Shown: positions 43,556 to 54,901, counted from the stretch's first letter. The stretch: 64,000 nt of DNA from Bordetella genomosp. 13 (GCF_002119665.1 NZ_CP021111.1:1240001-1304000), one strand, 5' to 3'. Numbers and translations: made by a program. The notes: generated from the sequence alone by a model not told the origin.

Positions 43556-44524
43556 ATGGGCGTTCTTCCCAAAGCGCAGAAGTTCCGCTACTACGCCGGC
43601 GGCATCGCCAGCCAGGTGTTGCCCGCGGCGTTCTATCGCCGCCGTCGCAAGCAGTTGCTGGCCACGATGGAGGACATGGCGCCGGACGAAATCGACGAGA
43701 TCGTCGCGCGTGCGAGCTACTGCAACCGGCTGGTGGATCCGTTCGAATTGGACCCGTCCGCGGTGCGCATCCGGGACATGCGCTATGCGGGGCAGAGCGC
43801 CTATTTCCTGGACGCCAGGCGGATCGTGCGTCACTTCGACCCGGATCTGCGGTTCTCCTTCCGCTTCGGCGATTTCCGGGTCGTTCCGGATACGCCCACC
43901 ATCATCAAGAGTCGCCCCATCAGCCGCGATGCGCCCGCCGACAATGCCAACAGCGTGCTGCTCAAGCTGAACCAGGTGCGGCACTTCCGCTTCGTGAACG
44001 ACCCGACGCCGTTCTCGGAAAAAATCACCGGCGTGGTGTGGCGTGGCAAGTGCTACAAGGAGCGGCGCCGCAACGCTTTGAGCGGGCTGCTGGACAATCC
44101 TCATTTCGACATCGGCCATACCGATGCGAAGCGCCTGGATTGGCCGGGCTATCGGCCTTTCATGTCCATCGCCGACCAGCTGCGATACAAGTTCGTCCTG
44201 AGCCTGGAAGGCAACGACGTCGCCACCAATCTCAAGTGGATCTTCTCGTCGAACTCGCTGTGCTTCATGCCGCAGCCGCGCTACGAGACGTGGTTCATGG
44301 AAGGCACCCTCGAGCCCTATGTGCACTACGTGCCGCTGGAGGACGACTGCAGCGACATGGAAGAGAAGATGCATCACTACGCCGCCCGGCCCGCGCAAGC
44401 CGAGGCGATCATCCGCAACGCCCAGCGCCACGTCGAGCGGTTTCGCAATCCGAGGCGCGAACTGCTGGTGGCGCTGCTGGTGATGGAGAAGTATTTCCGG
44501 CTGTCGGGGCAGGCGGTCGCCTAG
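43556..44524 (+). CDS. GT90-family glycosyltransferase (LpsA/CAP10-like)
   Basis: 322 residues. The region FVLSLEGNDVATNLKWIF, SSNSLCFMPQPRYETWFMEG and EPYVHYVPL is the C-terminal core of Glyco_transf_90 proteins; VVWRGKCY and RPFMSIADQLRYKF precede it. Bacterial members (LpsA-like) add sugars to the lipopolysaccharide core. There is no signal peptide or clear membrane span, so it should work in the cytoplasm. No other glycan genes are next to it, which makes it an orphan here. Confidence 0.85.
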   Translation: MGVLPKAQKFRYYAGGIASQVLPAAFYRRRRKQLLATMEDMAPDEIDEIVARASYCNRLVDPFELDPSAVRIRDMRYAGQSAYFLDARRIVRHFDPDLRFSFRFGDFRVVPDTPTIIKSRPISRDAPADNANSVLLKLNQVRHFRFVNDPTPFSEKITGVVWRGKCYKERRRNALSGLLDNPHFDIGHTDAKRLDWPGYRPFMSIADQLRYKFVLSLEGNDVATNLKWIFSSNSLCFMPQPRYETWFMEGTLEPYVHYVPLEDDCSDMEEKMHHYAARPAQAEAIIRNAQRHVERFRNPRRELLVALLVMEKYFRLSGQAVA

Positions 44525-44545
44525 CCGGCCTGCGCACGGGCCGGC
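44524..44545. terminator. Hairpin between convergent GT90 and EamA genes
   Basis: GCCGGCC-N8-GGCCGGC, perfect arms, covering the last base of the GT90 stop codon and most of the 37-bp convergent gap. Probably terminates both genes; no strong T-run. Confidence 0.5.
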
Positions 44546-44561
44546 GGCCTTTCCGCAGGGC

Positions 44562-45428
44562 CTAGGGCATCATCGCGAAGATCGCGCCGAACGCGAGCAG
44601 CAGTCCGAACAGGTTCAGCGCGCTCAACCTTTCCTTGAAGATCAGCGCCCCGACCACGGTGCCCAGCGCGATCACGCCCATGTTCATCGACGCGAACACC
44701 AGCGCCGGATTGCCCGGCAGGCTCTGGTGCGCCTTGATGTAGGTAAGGATGTTGCCGAAGTTGAACAGCCCCAGCAGCAGGCCGGCGGCCAGGCTGCGCC
44801 CCTGCCATTGGACGCGGCGCGCCACCAGATAAAGGGCGGTGAGCACGCCCGCCATGATGAACACGGCCAGCAGCGCGCCCGCGAAGGCCGTGCCCGTGCG
44901 CGCCAGCTGTTTGAACAGCACGTCGATCACGCCATAGCCCAGCCACACGCCCAATGGCCACAGCCAGGCGCCGCGCGTCGCGTCGGGATCGGTGGCGTCC
45001 GCGCGCGGGCGGCGCAGCACCAGGGCCAGCGCAGCGAAGGCGAGCGCGATCGCGCCCAGCTTGCGGCCGGTCAGTTCCTCGCCGAACAAGGCAAAGGCGG
45101 CCAGCAGCGGGATGAACAGCGACAGGCGCTGCGCCGCGTCGCTGCGCACGATGCCCGCATGGCGCACGGACTGCGCCATGGCCATGAAGACGGTGGGCAA
45201 CAGCACGGCCAGCGCCATCAGCAGGGGCCACGCGGTGATGGCGCCCAACGCCTGGACGGGCTGGGGCACCAGCGTCAGCCACGCCAGCAGGGAGGCGATG
45301 GCATAGTTGGCCGCGAAGGCCTGGCGCACGTCCACGCCATGGCGTCGCGCCAGTTTCAGCAGCACGGCCACAGTGACGCTGCACGTCACGCTGGCCATCA
45401 GGTAAAGCAGACCGGGGGTCAACGGCAT
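44562..45428 (-). CDS. EamA-family (DMT) transporter
   Basis: 288 residues from ATG 45428, about ten hydrophobic segments. [20 protein letters not shown] and the second-half equivalent [21 protein letters not shown] are EamA repeat ends. It overlaps the bioB 3' end by 10 bp and so is co-transcribed with it; a role in biotin or precursor transport is possible by position only. Confidence 0.85.
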   Translation of the reverse strand: MPLTPGLLYLMASVTCSVTVAVLLKLARRHGVDVRQAFAANYAIASLLAWLTLVPQPVQALGAITAWPLLMALAVLLPTVFMAMAQSVRHAGIVRSDAAQRLSLFIPLLAAFALFGEELTGRKLGAIALAFAALALVLRRPRADATDPDATRGAWLWPLGVWLGYGVIDVLFKQLARTGTAFAGALLAVFIMAGVLTALYLVARRVQWQGRSLAAGLLLGLFNFGNILTYIKAHQSLPGNPALVFASMNMGVIALGTVVGALIFKERLSALNLFGLLLAFGAIFAMMP

Positions 45429-46441
45429 ACGGCCTCCGTGGAAGGCTGGGTATCGCCGGCGCGCATCCCCAGCCTGGCTAGCAGGCGGCGATCGGATTCG
45501 GCCTGCGGGTTGGCGGCGGTCAGCAGCACGTCGCCATAGAAAATGGAATTGGCGCCCGCCAGGAAGCACAGCGCCTGCCCGGCGTCTGCCAGGGCCTCGC
45601 GCCCGGCAGACAGGCGGACCATGGCGCGCGGCATGGCGATGCGGGCCACCGCCACGGTGCGCACCAGCTCGAACGGGTCCAGCGGTTCGGCCTGTGCCAG
45701 CGGCGTGCCGGGTATGGCCACCAGGCCGTTGATCGGCACCGACTCGGGGTAGGGCCGCAGGCCGGCCAGCTGGGCGATCAGGGCGGCGCGTACGCGGCGC
45801 GATTCTCCCATGCCCACGATTCCTCCGCAGCATACCGATATGCCGGCCTCGCGCACGCGCTGCAGGGTATCCAGCCGGTCCCGATACGTGCGCGTGGAGA
45901 CGATGCTGCCGTAGAACTCGGGCGACGTATCGAGATTGTGGTTGTAGTAGTCCAGGCCTGCCTCTTTCAGTTGCTCGGCTTGCCCGTCGCGCAGCATGCC
46001 CAGCGTGACGCAGGTTTCCAGGCCGAGGGCCTTCACCTGTTTCACCATCTCGGCCACCGCCTCGACCTGATGAGGCTTGGGGCTGCGCCACGCGGCGCCC
46101 ATGCAGAACCGCGTTGCGCCGCTGTCGCGCGCGGCCTGGGCAGCCCGCAGCACCTCGTCAAGCGGCAGCAGCGCCTGTGCCGGCAGGCCCGTGTCGTGGC
46201 GGGCCGATTGCGGACAGTAGCCGCAGTCCTCGGGGCAGCCGCCGGTCTTGATGGACAGCAACGTGGACAGTTGCACCGTATCCGGCGGGAAGTGCTGGCG
46301 ATGGACCGACTGGGCGCGGTATAGCAGCTCGGGCAGCGGCAGCTCGTAGAGCGCCAGCAGATGGTCCGTCTGCCAGACGGACTCGGTGGCCGGAGCGTCC
46401 GGCGCCGCGTCGCTGGACTTTGCGAGAGGCATGGATGGCAT
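45419..46441 (-). CDS. bioB: Biotin synthase BioB
   Basis: 340 residues. Radical-SAM motif CPEDCGYC near residue 66, then [2Fe-2S]-site and substrate residues in [23 protein letters not shown] and [14 protein letters not shown]. It inserts sulfur into dethiobiotin. Biotin is the cofactor of the urea carboxylase in this window. No other bio genes are adjacent. A second ATG three codons in is possible. Confidence 0.96.
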   Translation of the reverse strand: MPSMPLAKSSDAAPDAPATESVWQTDHLLALYELPLPELLYRAQSVHRQHFPPDTVQLSTLLSIKTGGCPEDCGYCPQSARHDTGLPAQALLPLDEVLRAAQAARDSGATRFCMGAAWRSPKPHQVEAVAEMVKQVKALGLETCVTLGMLRDGQAEQLKEAGLDYYNHNLDTSPEFYGSIVSTRTYRDRLDTLQRVREAGISVCCGGIVGMGESRRVRAALIAQLAGLRPYPESVPINGLVAIPGTPLAQAEPLDPFELVRTVAVARIAMPRAMVRLSAGREALADAGQALCFLAGANSIFYGDVLLTAANPQAESDRRLLARLGMRAGDTQPSTEAVCR

Positions 46442-46824
46442 GCGGATTCCTTTCAGGGCACGGGCGTAAGCCGCGACGGGAACCGATCGTAAGAAGGCGA
46501 GGCCGCTGGACGCAATGCCAGATAGACGGTGCTGGTTGCCGTGAAATTAGCGTACGTTCCCAGACGATCGGATGCGAACGCCGGCGCTGTGTCTTAAACG
46601 TGCTGGCATTATGCCGGGCACGAAGAGGGCTTAATTCTTGTTTCTAAAGGTAAACGGGGCAGTGGCTTTCGGCGATGAAGCCGCCACAGCCCATCACGGG
46701 AATGGGACGAAGTTTGCTGCCGACCGATAAGACGTCGCCCGCCCGTCCGTCGGCCATGTCTGGCCGACGGACGGGCTGGGCGCTATGCGGCATGCTGACG
46801 CCGGCTCTCAGGCCGGCATGCCGA
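46442..46824. other. 383-bp intergenic region upstream of bioB
   Basis: No gene is apparent. It holds the bioB upstream side (a palindrome GGCATTATGCC at 46605-46615 with a CATAAT on the minus strand as a weak -10 candidate) and, at its right end, a long hairpin (46741-46776) behind the 5'-nucleotidase gene. No riboswitch was recognised. Confidence 0.5.
46741..46776 (-). terminator. Long perfect hairpin downstream of the 5'-nucleotidase gene
   Basis: Sixteen-bp perfect arms (GCCCGTCCGTCGGCCA and its complement) with a TGTC loop, about 50 bp past the stop of the minus-strand 5'-nucleotidase gene. No T-run follows; a strong intrinsic structure that may end or protect that transcript. Confidence 0.6.
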
Positions 46825-48834
46825 TCACGGAGCGAAGGACTTCGTGCTGTACAGGTCTGCGGGCAGGCGCTCGATCAGCGGATATCCCGTCACCGGATCG
46901 ACGTCCTGCGAGTCGATGTAGGCCTGGAACACGTCGGCATCCAGCACGCCGATGTCGCGGCGGCGTTCCGCCGGGACGTCGCGCAGCGTGTCATAGCCGT
47001 CGCCACCGGTGGCGTTGAAGCTCAGCACGAACAGGCGGTAGGTCCGGTTCGGATCCAGGGGTTGCCAGGCGTTCGTGGCGCGGTCGAAGAACTCCAGGTT
47101 GCTTGCGCGGCTGCCGCGGGCCTGGGCATAGTTCACGTCGAAACGCAGGCCGCCGGTGTACGGGTAGGGGCCGGTGGAGCCGCCCGTACGGAAGACCGCG
47201 TGCAGACCATCCTCGACCATGCCCTTGACCTCATCGGCCGTCAGGTCCAGGCGCCACAGCATGTTGCCGAAGGGCAGCACGCTGATGATGTCTGCGGCCG
47301 TCACGGTGGTGTTGGCGGGCAGCGCCACGCGCACGCCGCCGCCGCTCTGCAGCGACATGTCGGCGCCGCCATAGGTGCTGTGGCCGATCTCGAGGAACGC
47401 CTGGGCGACGTACTGCTGGATGTCTCCGCCGCGGGTGGACACGCCCGGCGACTCGAGATTGCAGTCGGCCGAGGAGTTGGAGGCGTCGGCCTGGGGCGAT
47501 CCCGGCACGCCGGGCACGCGGCGGCGGCACATTTCCTGGGCGCCCACGCGAGCCACCTCGGTGGCGCGGAAGTCGTCCACGAACGCCTTGTACGGGGCCA
47601 GCACGGCGACTGCCTCGGCATCGGGCTGCGTGACGCGCAGGAAGCCGGAGGCGGCCATGTCGGCGCGCATGGCGCTCAAGTCGTCGGCGGTGACCGGCGT
47701 GGAGGTGCCCGTGGTCAGGCCCTCGTCACTGACAAGCACGTTCGGCTGGCCGCTGCACTGAGTGACCTTGCCGTCGGCGTCGAACGACACCTTCAGCTTG
47801 CCAACCACTTGCGAGTACTCCCAGGCCGTCGCGATGCACACGGGGCTGCCGTCCTTGTCGGCCAGCGTCTCTGCGTACTCTCCCGCGGGCGTGCCGAGGT
47901 TGTACGCGGATGCGCCCATCGAGTCGGGACCGAGCAGGGTGTGCGAGTCGCCGCCCACCACGACATCGACGCCGCTCAGTTGAGCCAGCACCTGCTTGTC
48001 GTAGCTGTAGCCGATGTGGCTCATGACGACGATCTTGTTGATGCCTTGCGCCTTCAGCTCGTCGATGGCGCGCTGCGCCGCGACCACCTCGTCTTCGAAG
48101 GTGGTGCTGGCGTCGGGGCTGGACGATTCCTTGGTCTTGCCGGCGATCGTCAGGCCCACCAGGCCGATCTTCTGGCCGCTGCGCTCCACGATGGTCCAGG
48201 GATTGACGTAGCCGGGCGCGCGCGAGGGATGTAGCGCGGAGCTCTCGCCGAAGTGGACGTTGGCGCTGATGACCGGCGTCTTGCATTCGCCGGCATGCAG
48301 CTTGTCGATGAAGCCCTTGAGTTCGGTGTCGCCCTTGTCGAACTCGTGGTTGCCCAGCGTGAAGGCGTCGAAGCAGACGGTGTTCATCAGCGCGGCGTCG
48401 GCTTCGCCGATCGCGCCCGCGCGATTGAAATACAGCGTGCCGGTCAGGGCATCGCCGGCATGCAGCTTCAGTACGTTGGGTTCGTTCTCCGCCAGTTCGC
48501 GGAAAGCCGTGGTCATGCGCGGGAAGCCGCCGACCTCGACGTTGACTTCGACGCGGGTGCCCGCGGCGCTCAACAGCTTGATCTTGCGCGAACGGCTGTC
48601 CAGGTTCGAGTGATGGTCGTTGGTGTGCAGGATGGTGAGGTCCATCGGCTGCGAGGCGACCGGCGGTTCGGCCGGCGGAGTGGTGTCGCGGTCATCGTCG
48701 TCGTCGTCGCTGCCGCCGCACGCGGCAACCAGGCCGGCGGCCATCAGGGACGCGGCGATGACTTTCAGGCGATGCGGCCAGCGGGCGGCGGAACCGGCGC
48801 TGACGTGCTTCCCGATGGACGGTTCGAGATTCAT
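46825..48834 (-). CDS. 5'-nucleotidase/UshA-family lipoprotein
   Basis: 669 residues. The signal peptide ends in a lipobox (LVAAC, Cys near residue 39) followed by a GGSDDDDDD linker, so the protein is lipid-anchored, facing the periplasm or surface. The metallophosphatase domain has LTILHTNDHHSN, GDALTGTLYFN, LGNHEFDKG, VMSHIGYSYD and VVGGDSHTL; the C-terminal nucleotide-binding domain has LQSGGGVR and SFNATGGDGYD. It should remove phosphate from extracellular nucleotides (UshA or NadN-like). A possible Pho box lies upstream at 48882-48899. Confidence 0.92.
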   Translation of the reverse strand: MNLEPSIGKHVSAGSAARWPHRLKVIAASLMAAGLVAACGGSDDDDDDRDTTPPAEPPVASQPMDLTILHTNDHHSNLDSRSRKIKLLSAAGTRVEVNVEVGGFPRMTTAFRELAENEPNVLKLHAGDALTGTLYFNRAGAIGEADAALMNTVCFDAFTLGNHEFDKGDTELKGFIDKLHAGECKTPVISANVHFGESSALHPSRAPGYVNPWTIVERSGQKIGLVGLTIAGKTKESSSPDASTTFEDEVVAAQRAIDELKAQGINKIVVMSHIGYSYDKQVLAQLSGVDVVVGGDSHTLLGPDSMGASAYNLGTPAGEYAETLADKDGSPVCIATAWEYSQVVGKLKVSFDADGKVTQCSGQPNVLVSDEGLTTGTSTPVTADDLSAMRADMAASGFLRVTQPDAEAVAVLAPYKAFVDDFRATEVARVGAQEMCRRRVPGVPGSPQADASNSSADCNLESPGVSTRGGDIQQYVAQAFLEIGHSTYGGADMSLQSGGGVRVALPANTTVTAADIISVLPFGNMLWRLDLTADEVKGMVEDGLHAVFRTGGSTGPYPYTGGLRFDVNYAQARGSRASNLEFFDRATNAWQPLDPNRTYRLFVLSFNATGGDGYDTLRDVPAERRRDIGVLDADVFQAYIDSQDVDPVTGYPLIERLPADLYSTKSFAP

Positions 48835-48881
48835 GTCGCTTTCTCCTCAGTACAAATGAGCCGCAATGTTCTGAGGGGCGA

Positions 48882-48899
48882 ATGACGTCAGCGTGACGG
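48882..48899 (-). promoter_or_regulatory. Possible Pho box upstream of the 5'-nucleotidase gene
   Basis: Minus strand CCGTCAC-GCTG-ACGTCAT has two GTCA cores 11 bp apart, as in PhoB sites (CTGTCAT-N4-CTGTCAT), each half 5 of 7. It lies about 50 bp before the ATG. The match is modest. Confidence 0.3.
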
Positions 48900-49091
48900 G
48901 CTGACGAACCGCTGAAAGTGTCGCTTCGGTGGCACAGCGCAATGGCAGTGCCGCGGTGTCATGGTGGCGTCATGCGGCAATGGCTGCCGGGAGGGGGCGC
49001 GACACCGAGCCCGTCGACAGGATCGAGGATGATGCTGGCTGCACGAAGCGTGCGTGAGGAGAGACGGCAACGACGAATTCGCGCCACAAAG

Positions 49092-49125
49092 CAAAAAGGG
49101 CTAGCGGCGTAATCGCGCTAACCCT
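49092..49125 (-). terminator. Rho-independent terminator of the tRNA operon
   Basis: On the minus strand, AGGGTTAGCG, a 9-nt loop, CGCTAGCCCT then TTTTTG. Ten-bp stem with one G-U pair, 16 bp after tRNA-Asp. The region from here to 48834 holds nothing else apart from the possible Pho box. Confidence 0.88.
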
Positions 49126-49140
49126 TTCGCTTGAATCTTT

Positions 49141-49217
49141 TGGCGGAGCGGACGGGGCTCGAACCCGCGACCCCCGGCGTGACAGGCCGGTATTCTAACC
49201 AACTGAACTACCGCTCC
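49141..49217 (-). tRNA. tRNA-Asp (GTC)
   Basis: 77 nt including encoded CCA. Acceptor GGAGCGG pairs with the 3' end; anticodon loop CTGTCAC inside a CCGGC/GCCGG stem gives anticodon GTC; T-loop GGTTCGAGCCC. Last of three tRNAs transcribed together. Confidence 0.97.
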
Positions 49218-49261
49218 GCAGCGGTATTGCGTCACTGTACTGCTTGTGCAGAGCCAGCAAG

Positions 49262-49337
49262 CTGGCGTCCCCTAGGGGATTCGAACCCCTGTACTCACCG
49301 TGAAAGGGTGATGTCCTAGGCCTCTAGACGAAGGGGA
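49262..49337 (-). tRNA. tRNA-Glu (TTC)
   Basis: 76 nt including encoded CCA. GTCCCCT acceptor arm, anticodon loop CTTTCAC in a TCACC/GGTGA stem gives TTC, T-arm GGGGTTCGAATCCCC. It lies 44 bp upstream of tRNA-Asp on the minus strand. Confidence 0.97.
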
Positions 49338-49365
49338 CTTGGACTGCACATTTCTTCGCTTTCGA

Positions 49366-49441
<76 letters not shown>

Positions 49442-49515
49442 CGGTGTACTGCTTTACGACTCAATCAGCGTCTTGCTTTTTGCTGTTTGCTTCGTGCCGT
49501 TGGCGAAGAAACGAG

Positions 49516-49544
49516 ATTATGCATACTTTTTTGGGTGTGTGCAA
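49516..49544 (-). promoter_or_regulatory. Promoter of the tRNA operon with A/T tracts upstream
   Basis: On the minus strand TTGCAC (49544-49539), a 17-bp spacer, then CATAAT (49521-49516). A- and T-tracts at 49553-49575 lie where an UP element would be, which is typical of stable RNA promoters. Predicted start is near 49509. Confidence 0.6.
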
Positions 49545-49722
49545 GTCCACGGCAAAAAAATCCGCATTTTTTTTGGTGGCGGGGGCGCCCCGGCATGGCG
49601 GCCCTGAACTTGATCCAACGCCACTTCCAGTCAAATCAATGACTTGCGTGCCGGTCGGTTTCGGAGCATTGTTGACGACCAGCGACTTGCCATGTCGCGC
49701 ACGCAGGAGACAACGAGACACC

Positions 49723-50775
49723 ATGGTCATGACTTCCTTTCCGACACGTCGGTTGGGCCTCACCGACATGCACATCACACGCGTGGGCTTCGGCGCCTGG
49801 GCCGTCGGCGGCGGCGACTGGGCCGTGGGCTGGGGCGCGCAGGACGATGCGGATTCGATCGCGGCCGTGCGCCACGCGGTGGACCGCGGCATCAACTGGA
49901 TCGACACCGCGGCCGTATATGGACTGGGGCATTCGGAAGAGATCGTGCGGCGGGCGCTGGCGCCCATACCGCCTTCGCAGCGGCCCTACGTGTTCACCAA
50001 GGGCGGGTTGACGTGGTCGAAGGAAGACCCGCGCGCAATGCCGCGGCGCACCGGCGCGCCCGATAGCCTGCGGCGCGAGGTGGATGCCTCGCTGCGCAGG
50101 CTGGGCGTCGAACGCATCGACCTGTATCAGATGCATTGGCCGGCCGGAGACGGCACGCCGCTGGACGAGTACTGGGGCACCTTGCAGGACCTGAGGAAGG
50201 CCGGCAAGCTGCGCGCGATCGGGCTGTCCAACCACAACCTTGCGCAGTTGCAGGCCGCCCACAACGCGGCTCGCGTCGACACGCTGCAGCCGCCGTTCTC
50301 GGCCATCCGGCGAGACGCCGCGTCAGATCTGCTGCCCTGGTGCGCCGACCACGACGTGGGCGTGATCATCTACAGCCCCATGCAATCGGGCCTGTTGTCG
50401 GGCGGCTTCTCCGAGGAGCGCGCCGCCGCGCTGCCCGCGGACGACTGGCGCTCGCGCGATGCCGAGTTCGCCCCGCCGCAATTGGCGCGCAACCTGGCGC
50501 TGGCCGATGCCTTCAAGCCCATCGCCGAAAGCCATGGCACCACCGTGGGCGCCGTGGCCATCGCCTGGACCCTCGCCTGGCCGGCGGTCACGGGGGCGAT
50601 CGTGGGCGCGCGCAGTGCCGCGCAGGTCGATGGCTGGCTGGCGGCCGCCACGCTGGAACTGGACGCCGAAGACCTGCGCGAGATCGCCCGCGCGATCGAT
50701 CGATTGGGCGTGGGAACGGGACCGGCCTGGCCGCTGGAAGAGGACGTGGCGCTGACGGACCATCTGCGGCGCTGA
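49723..50775 (+). CDS. Aldo/keto reductase
   Basis: 350 residues from ATG 49723 (second ATG two codons on); AGGAGA lies somewhat far upstream. TIM-barrel AKR with the catalytic tetrad visible: Asp in WIDTAAVYG, Tyr in the same motif, Lys in VFTKGG and His in YQMHWP. IGLSNHN and the C-terminal GAIVGARSAAQVDGW (NADPH-binding) are also present. Probable NADPH-linked carbonyl reductase of unknown substrate. The open frame runs about 90 codons upstream over the tRNA promoter, but those are not gene-like. Confidence 0.9.
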   Translation: MVMTSFPTRRLGLTDMHITRVGFGAWAVGGGDWAVGWGAQDDADSIAAVRHAVDRGINWIDTAAVYGLGHSEEIVRRALAPIPPSQRPYVFTKGGLTWSKEDPRAMPRRTGAPDSLRREVDASLRRLGVERIDLYQMHWPAGDGTPLDEYWGTLQDLRKAGKLRAIGLSNHNLAQLQAAHNAARVDTLQPPFSAIRRDAASDLLPWCADHDVGVIIYSPMQSGLLSGGFSEERAAALPADDWRSRDAEFAPPQLARNLALADAFKPIAESHGTTVGAVAIAWTLAWPAVTGAIVGARSAAQVDGWLAAATLELDAEDLREIARAIDRLGVGTGPAWPLEEDVALTDHLRR

Positions 50776-50794
50776 AGGCCAGCACCACAGAGTG

Positions 50795-50819
50795 CGGAAC
50801 CGCGTCTTCCGCGGTTCCG
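50795..50819. terminator. Bidirectional terminator between aldo/keto reductase and lnt
   Basis: CGGAACCGCG-TCTTC-CGCGGTTCCG, perfect 10-bp arms, centred in the 57-bp gap between the convergent stops. Confidence 0.75.
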
Positions 50820-50832
50820 TCTGTTACGGCGG

Positions 50833-52449
50833 TCAGGCGTTCCGGCGCCCGCGCCGCGCGGCGGCGGCGATCAACAGCGCGCCGGCCAGCACCAGCAGCG
50901 GCGCATCGCCGTAGCGGGCATACGGCGTCAGGCCGGTCATGCCCTGCACCGTGACGGGCAGGACGCCCGCCTGGTGCGGCGCCATCTCGGCGACCACGCG
51001 GCCGTGCGGATCGATGGAGGCCGTGATGCCGGTGTTGGTGACCGTCAGCATGGGACGCGCCGTCTCGATGCTGCGCAGGCGGCCGATCTGCAGATGCTGG
51101 CGCAGCGCCCAGCTGTCGCCGAACCATCCCAGGTTGCTCAGGTTCACCAGGATGGTCGCGCCGGGCTCGCCGTTGGGGCCCGGCAGTATCGCGGGTAGCA
51201 GCTCGGGGCCGAACAGGTCTTCATAGCAGATGTTGAACGCCAGGTGCTGCCCCTTCACCAGGAACGGATCCTGGCGCACCGGGCCGCGATCGAACTCGCC
51301 CAGCGGGATGTTCAGCATCTGCACGAACCAGCCGAAGCCGAACGGCACGTACTCGCCCCATGGCACCAGATGGCGCTTGTCGTAGCGCTGCGCCATGGTG
51401 CCGGCGGCGATCTGTTCGGCAGGCGTATTGGCATCGAAGCCGATGGCGCTGTTGGTATAGCGCTCGCGGCCGTCGGGTTCGACGGTATGCAGGGGGGCGC
51501 CCATGGCGATGGCGCTGCCCTGGCGTTCGGCCACGGCGCGCCAGGTCTCCCAGACGCGCAGGTCGAGCTGGTCCTGGAACAGCGGCAGCACCGTCTCGGG
51601 CAGCACGATGAGATCCGGAGCGGGCTCGCCGGGCGCCGGCGGCTGTGCCGCCAGGCGCAGGTGGGTGACGATGCCGTGCTCGAGCAGGGCGGGATCGAAC
51701 TTCTGCGACTGTCCGATGTTGCCTTGCACCAGCCGCACGTTCAGCGGGGAGCCGTCGGCCGACGACCACGCGATGCGGGCCAGGGGCCAGCCCGCCAGTG
51801 CCAGCACCGCGGCGGTGGCCAGCGTGGCGGCGGCAGGCCGCAGCCGCGTCCCGGAAAACAGGGGCACGCCGGCCAGCGCGGCCGCGGCCAGGGCCGCGAA
51901 CAGCGCCATACCGTGCACGCCCAGCAAAGGGGCCCATCCGGCAAGCGGGCTGTCGACGTGGGCGTAGCCGATGTTCAGCCACGGGAAGCCCGTGAACAGG
52001 ACGCTGCGCAGCCATTCGGCGCCCGCCCAGGCCGCGGCCCAGGTCAGCGCCTGGGCCAGTGGCGAGGCGTCGCGGCCGACGGGCCGCAGCCATACGGAGA
52101 GCGCGCCCGCCAGGCCGCCGAACAGCGCGAGAAAGGCGGACAGTGCCACCACGCCGGCCACGGCCAACGGAGCCGCCAGGCCGCCGTAGTGGTTCATGCT
52201 GATGTACAGCCAATATAGCCCGATGCTGAAGCTGAACAGCCCGAACCAGCAGCCGCGCGCGAACGCATGCCAGGCTCGTGCGGCGTCGCGGGTGGCGCGC
52301 GCCAGCACGGCCAGCGCGAGCACCTGCACGATGGCCAGCGACCAGGGGGGCAAGGGGCCGGGCGCGAAGGTCAGCGCGTGGACTGCGCCGGCCAGCGCCA
52401 GCAGCCCCGCGCCGCGCAGCCACGCGGGTACGCCCGATGTTGCCTTCAT
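50833..52449 (-). CDS. lnt: Apolipoprotein N-acyltransferase
   Basis: 538 residues from ATG 52449. Six to seven N-terminal membrane segments, then a nitrilase-like periplasmic domain with the triad Glu in VLPETVLPL, Lys in [13 protein letters not shown] and Cys in NICYEDLFG. It adds the third acyl chain to lipoproteins at the inner membrane. The start overlaps the corC stop (ATGA). Last gene of miaB-phoH-ybeY-corC-lnt. Confidence 0.97.
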   Translation of the reverse strand: MKATSGVPAWLRGAGLLALAGAVHALTFAPGPLPPWSLAIVQVLALAVLARATRDAARAWHAFARGCWFGLFSFSIGLYWLYISMNHYGGLAAPLAVAGVVALSAFLALFGGLAGALSVWLRPVGRDASPLAQALTWAAAWAGAEWLRSVLFTGFPWLNIGYAHVDSPLAGWAPLLGVHGMALFAALAAAALAGVPLFSGTRLRPAAATLATAAVLALAGWPLARIAWSSADGSPLNVRLVQGNIGQSQKFDPALLEHGIVTHLRLAAQPPAPGEPAPDLIVLPETVLPLFQDQLDLRVWETWRAVAERQGSAIAMGAPLHTVEPDGRERYTNSAIGFDANTPAEQIAAGTMAQRYDKRHLVPWGEYVPFGFGWFVQMLNIPLGEFDRGPVRQDPFLVKGQHLAFNICYEDLFGPELLPAILPGPNGEPGATILVNLSNLGWFGDSWALRQHLQIGRLRSIETARPMLTVTNTGITASIDPHGRVVAEMAPHQAGVLPVTVQGMTGLTPYARYGDAPLLVLAGALLIAAAARRGRRNA

Positions 52450-53336
52450 TCCTGCGCGTCGGTAGCGGATCCGGCCAGCGGACGCTGCGGCAGGCGGCGC
52501 GCGCGCAGCCACAGCGCGCGGCGCGCGTCCGCGCGGATCACCTCGAGGCGCAGGTCGCCGTGCACGGCGCTGTCGCCGCGCTTGGGAATGCGGCCCAGCT
52601 CTCCGCCCAGCCAGCCGCCCACGCTGTCGTACTCCTCGTCGGACAGGTCGGTCTGGAAGGTGTCGTTGAAGTGGCTGATGTCGGTGGATGCCATCAGGCG
52701 CCACTGGTTCTCGCCTTCGGGGACGATGGAGACTTCGTCGTCCTCGTCGTATTCGTCCTCGATGTCGCCGACGATCTCTTCCAGCACATCTTCCATGGTG
52801 ACCAGGCCCGAGATGCCGCCATGCTCGTCGATGACGATGGCCTGGTGATTGCGGCTGGCGCGGAAGTCGCGCAGCAGCACGTTCAGGCGCTTGGCCTCGG
52901 GGATGAATACGGCCGGCCGCACCAGCGAGCGGATTTCGATGCCCGGCTCGAGCATGCAGCGCAGCAGATCCTTGGCCAGCAGGATGCCGATGATGTTGTC
53001 GCGGTCGTCTTCGTAGACCGGGAAGCGCGAGTGCGCCGTCTCGATCACGATGGCCAGCAGCTGAGGCAGCGGCTGGGCGATGTCCAGCAGGTCCATGCGC
53101 GCGCGCGGCACCATGATGTCGGCCACGGTGCGCTCGGACACGGCCAGCGCGCCCTTGATCATGGAATAGGATTCGGCGTCGATCAGCTCGCGGTCGTGCG
53201 CGGCTTCGAGAACGGCCTTGATGCCTTCGCGGTCTTCGGGCTCACGGCGTACGAGGCCCATGACGCGATCGAGCAGGGACTTGGAGGATTTGGCGGGACG
53301 CGCGGACGCGTCGGTGGTAGGGTTTGGGTCGGACAT
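52446..53336 (-). CDS. corC: CorC/HlyC-family CBS-domain protein
   Basis: 296 residues from ATG 53336. Two CBS domains (about 75-195; [15 protein letters not shown] and [22 protein letters not shown] stretch [19 protein letters not shown]) and a C-terminal CorC_HlyC domain with [19 protein letters not shown]. Linked to magnesium/cobalt efflux control in enterobacteria. The acidic run EDEYDEDDE is typical. Cytoplasmic, no membrane segment. Confidence 0.95.
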   Translation of the reverse strand: MSDPNPTTDASARPAKSSKSLLDRVMGLVRREPEDREGIKAVLEAAHDRELIDAESYSMIKGALAVSERTVADIMVPRARMDLLDIAQPLPQLLAIVIETAHSRFPVYEDDRDNIIGILLAKDLLRCMLEPGIEIRSLVRPAVFIPEAKRLNVLLRDFRASRNHQAIVIDEHGGISGLVTMEDVLEEIVGDIEDEYDEDDEVSIVPEGENQWRLMASTDISHFNDTFQTDLSDEEYDSVGGWLGGELGRIPKRGDSAVHGDLRLEVIRADARRALWLRARRLPQRPLAGSATDAQE

Positions 53337-53406
53337 CGTCCTAGCGGACAAGTTGAGGAAGACCCAGCATAACCGAATCCCGGCTGCAGGTTTGTTACGT
53401 CTCGGG

Positions 53407-53878
53407 TCAGGCCGGCTCGATGTACGGGTCGGCGATGCCCATGCGCGCGAGCACGGCGGTTTCCAGGGTCTCCATGCGGCGCGCATCGCGCGCGCGGAGG
53501 TGGTCGTAGCCCAGCGCGTGCAGCACGCCGTGCACCGTCAGGTGGGCGGCATGGTGCTGCAGCGTCTTGCGCTGCTCGCGCGCCTCGCGCACCAGCACGG
53601 GCACGCAGACGATGATGTCGCCGCGCGCCACGCCCGCGGGGTCGACGCCGTACTCGAAGGTCAGCACATTGGTGGCATAGTCGCGGCCGCGGAACTCGCG
53701 GTTCAGGCGCCGTCCCTCGGCCTGCCCGACCAGTCTCAGACTCAGTTCGGCCGCGCTGAAGTCGGCCAGGCCGTCCGCGGCCGCGGCCGACAGGGCGTAC
53801 TGCGCCCAGCGGCGCAGCCGCCAGCGCGGCAGGCGCGGCTCGGCCACGCCGTACTGCACGGCCAGGGCGAGGCCGGGA

Positions 53879-53886
<8 letters not shown>
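53407..53886 (-). CDS. ybeY: Endoribonuclease YbeY
   Basis: 159 residues from ATG 53886. The zinc motif H-x3-H-x5-H is clear in HGVLHALGYDH; NVLTFEYG and LRLVGQAEGRRLNREFRGRDYATN, in part, are family features. It takes part in 16S rRNA 3'-end maturation and ribosome quality control. It overlaps phoH by 8 bp. Confidence 0.95.

Positions 53887-54901
<1,015 letters not shown>

Noticed and set aside
46675..48234. Plus-strand open frame of 519 codons
   Set aside because: It is antisense to the 5'-nucleotidase gene and runs through the long hairpin; composition is that of reversed codons.
49444..49722. N-terminal extension of the aldo/keto reductase
   Set aside because: It covers the tRNA promoter and A/T tracts and lacks any AKR homology; the family pattern begins just after 49723.
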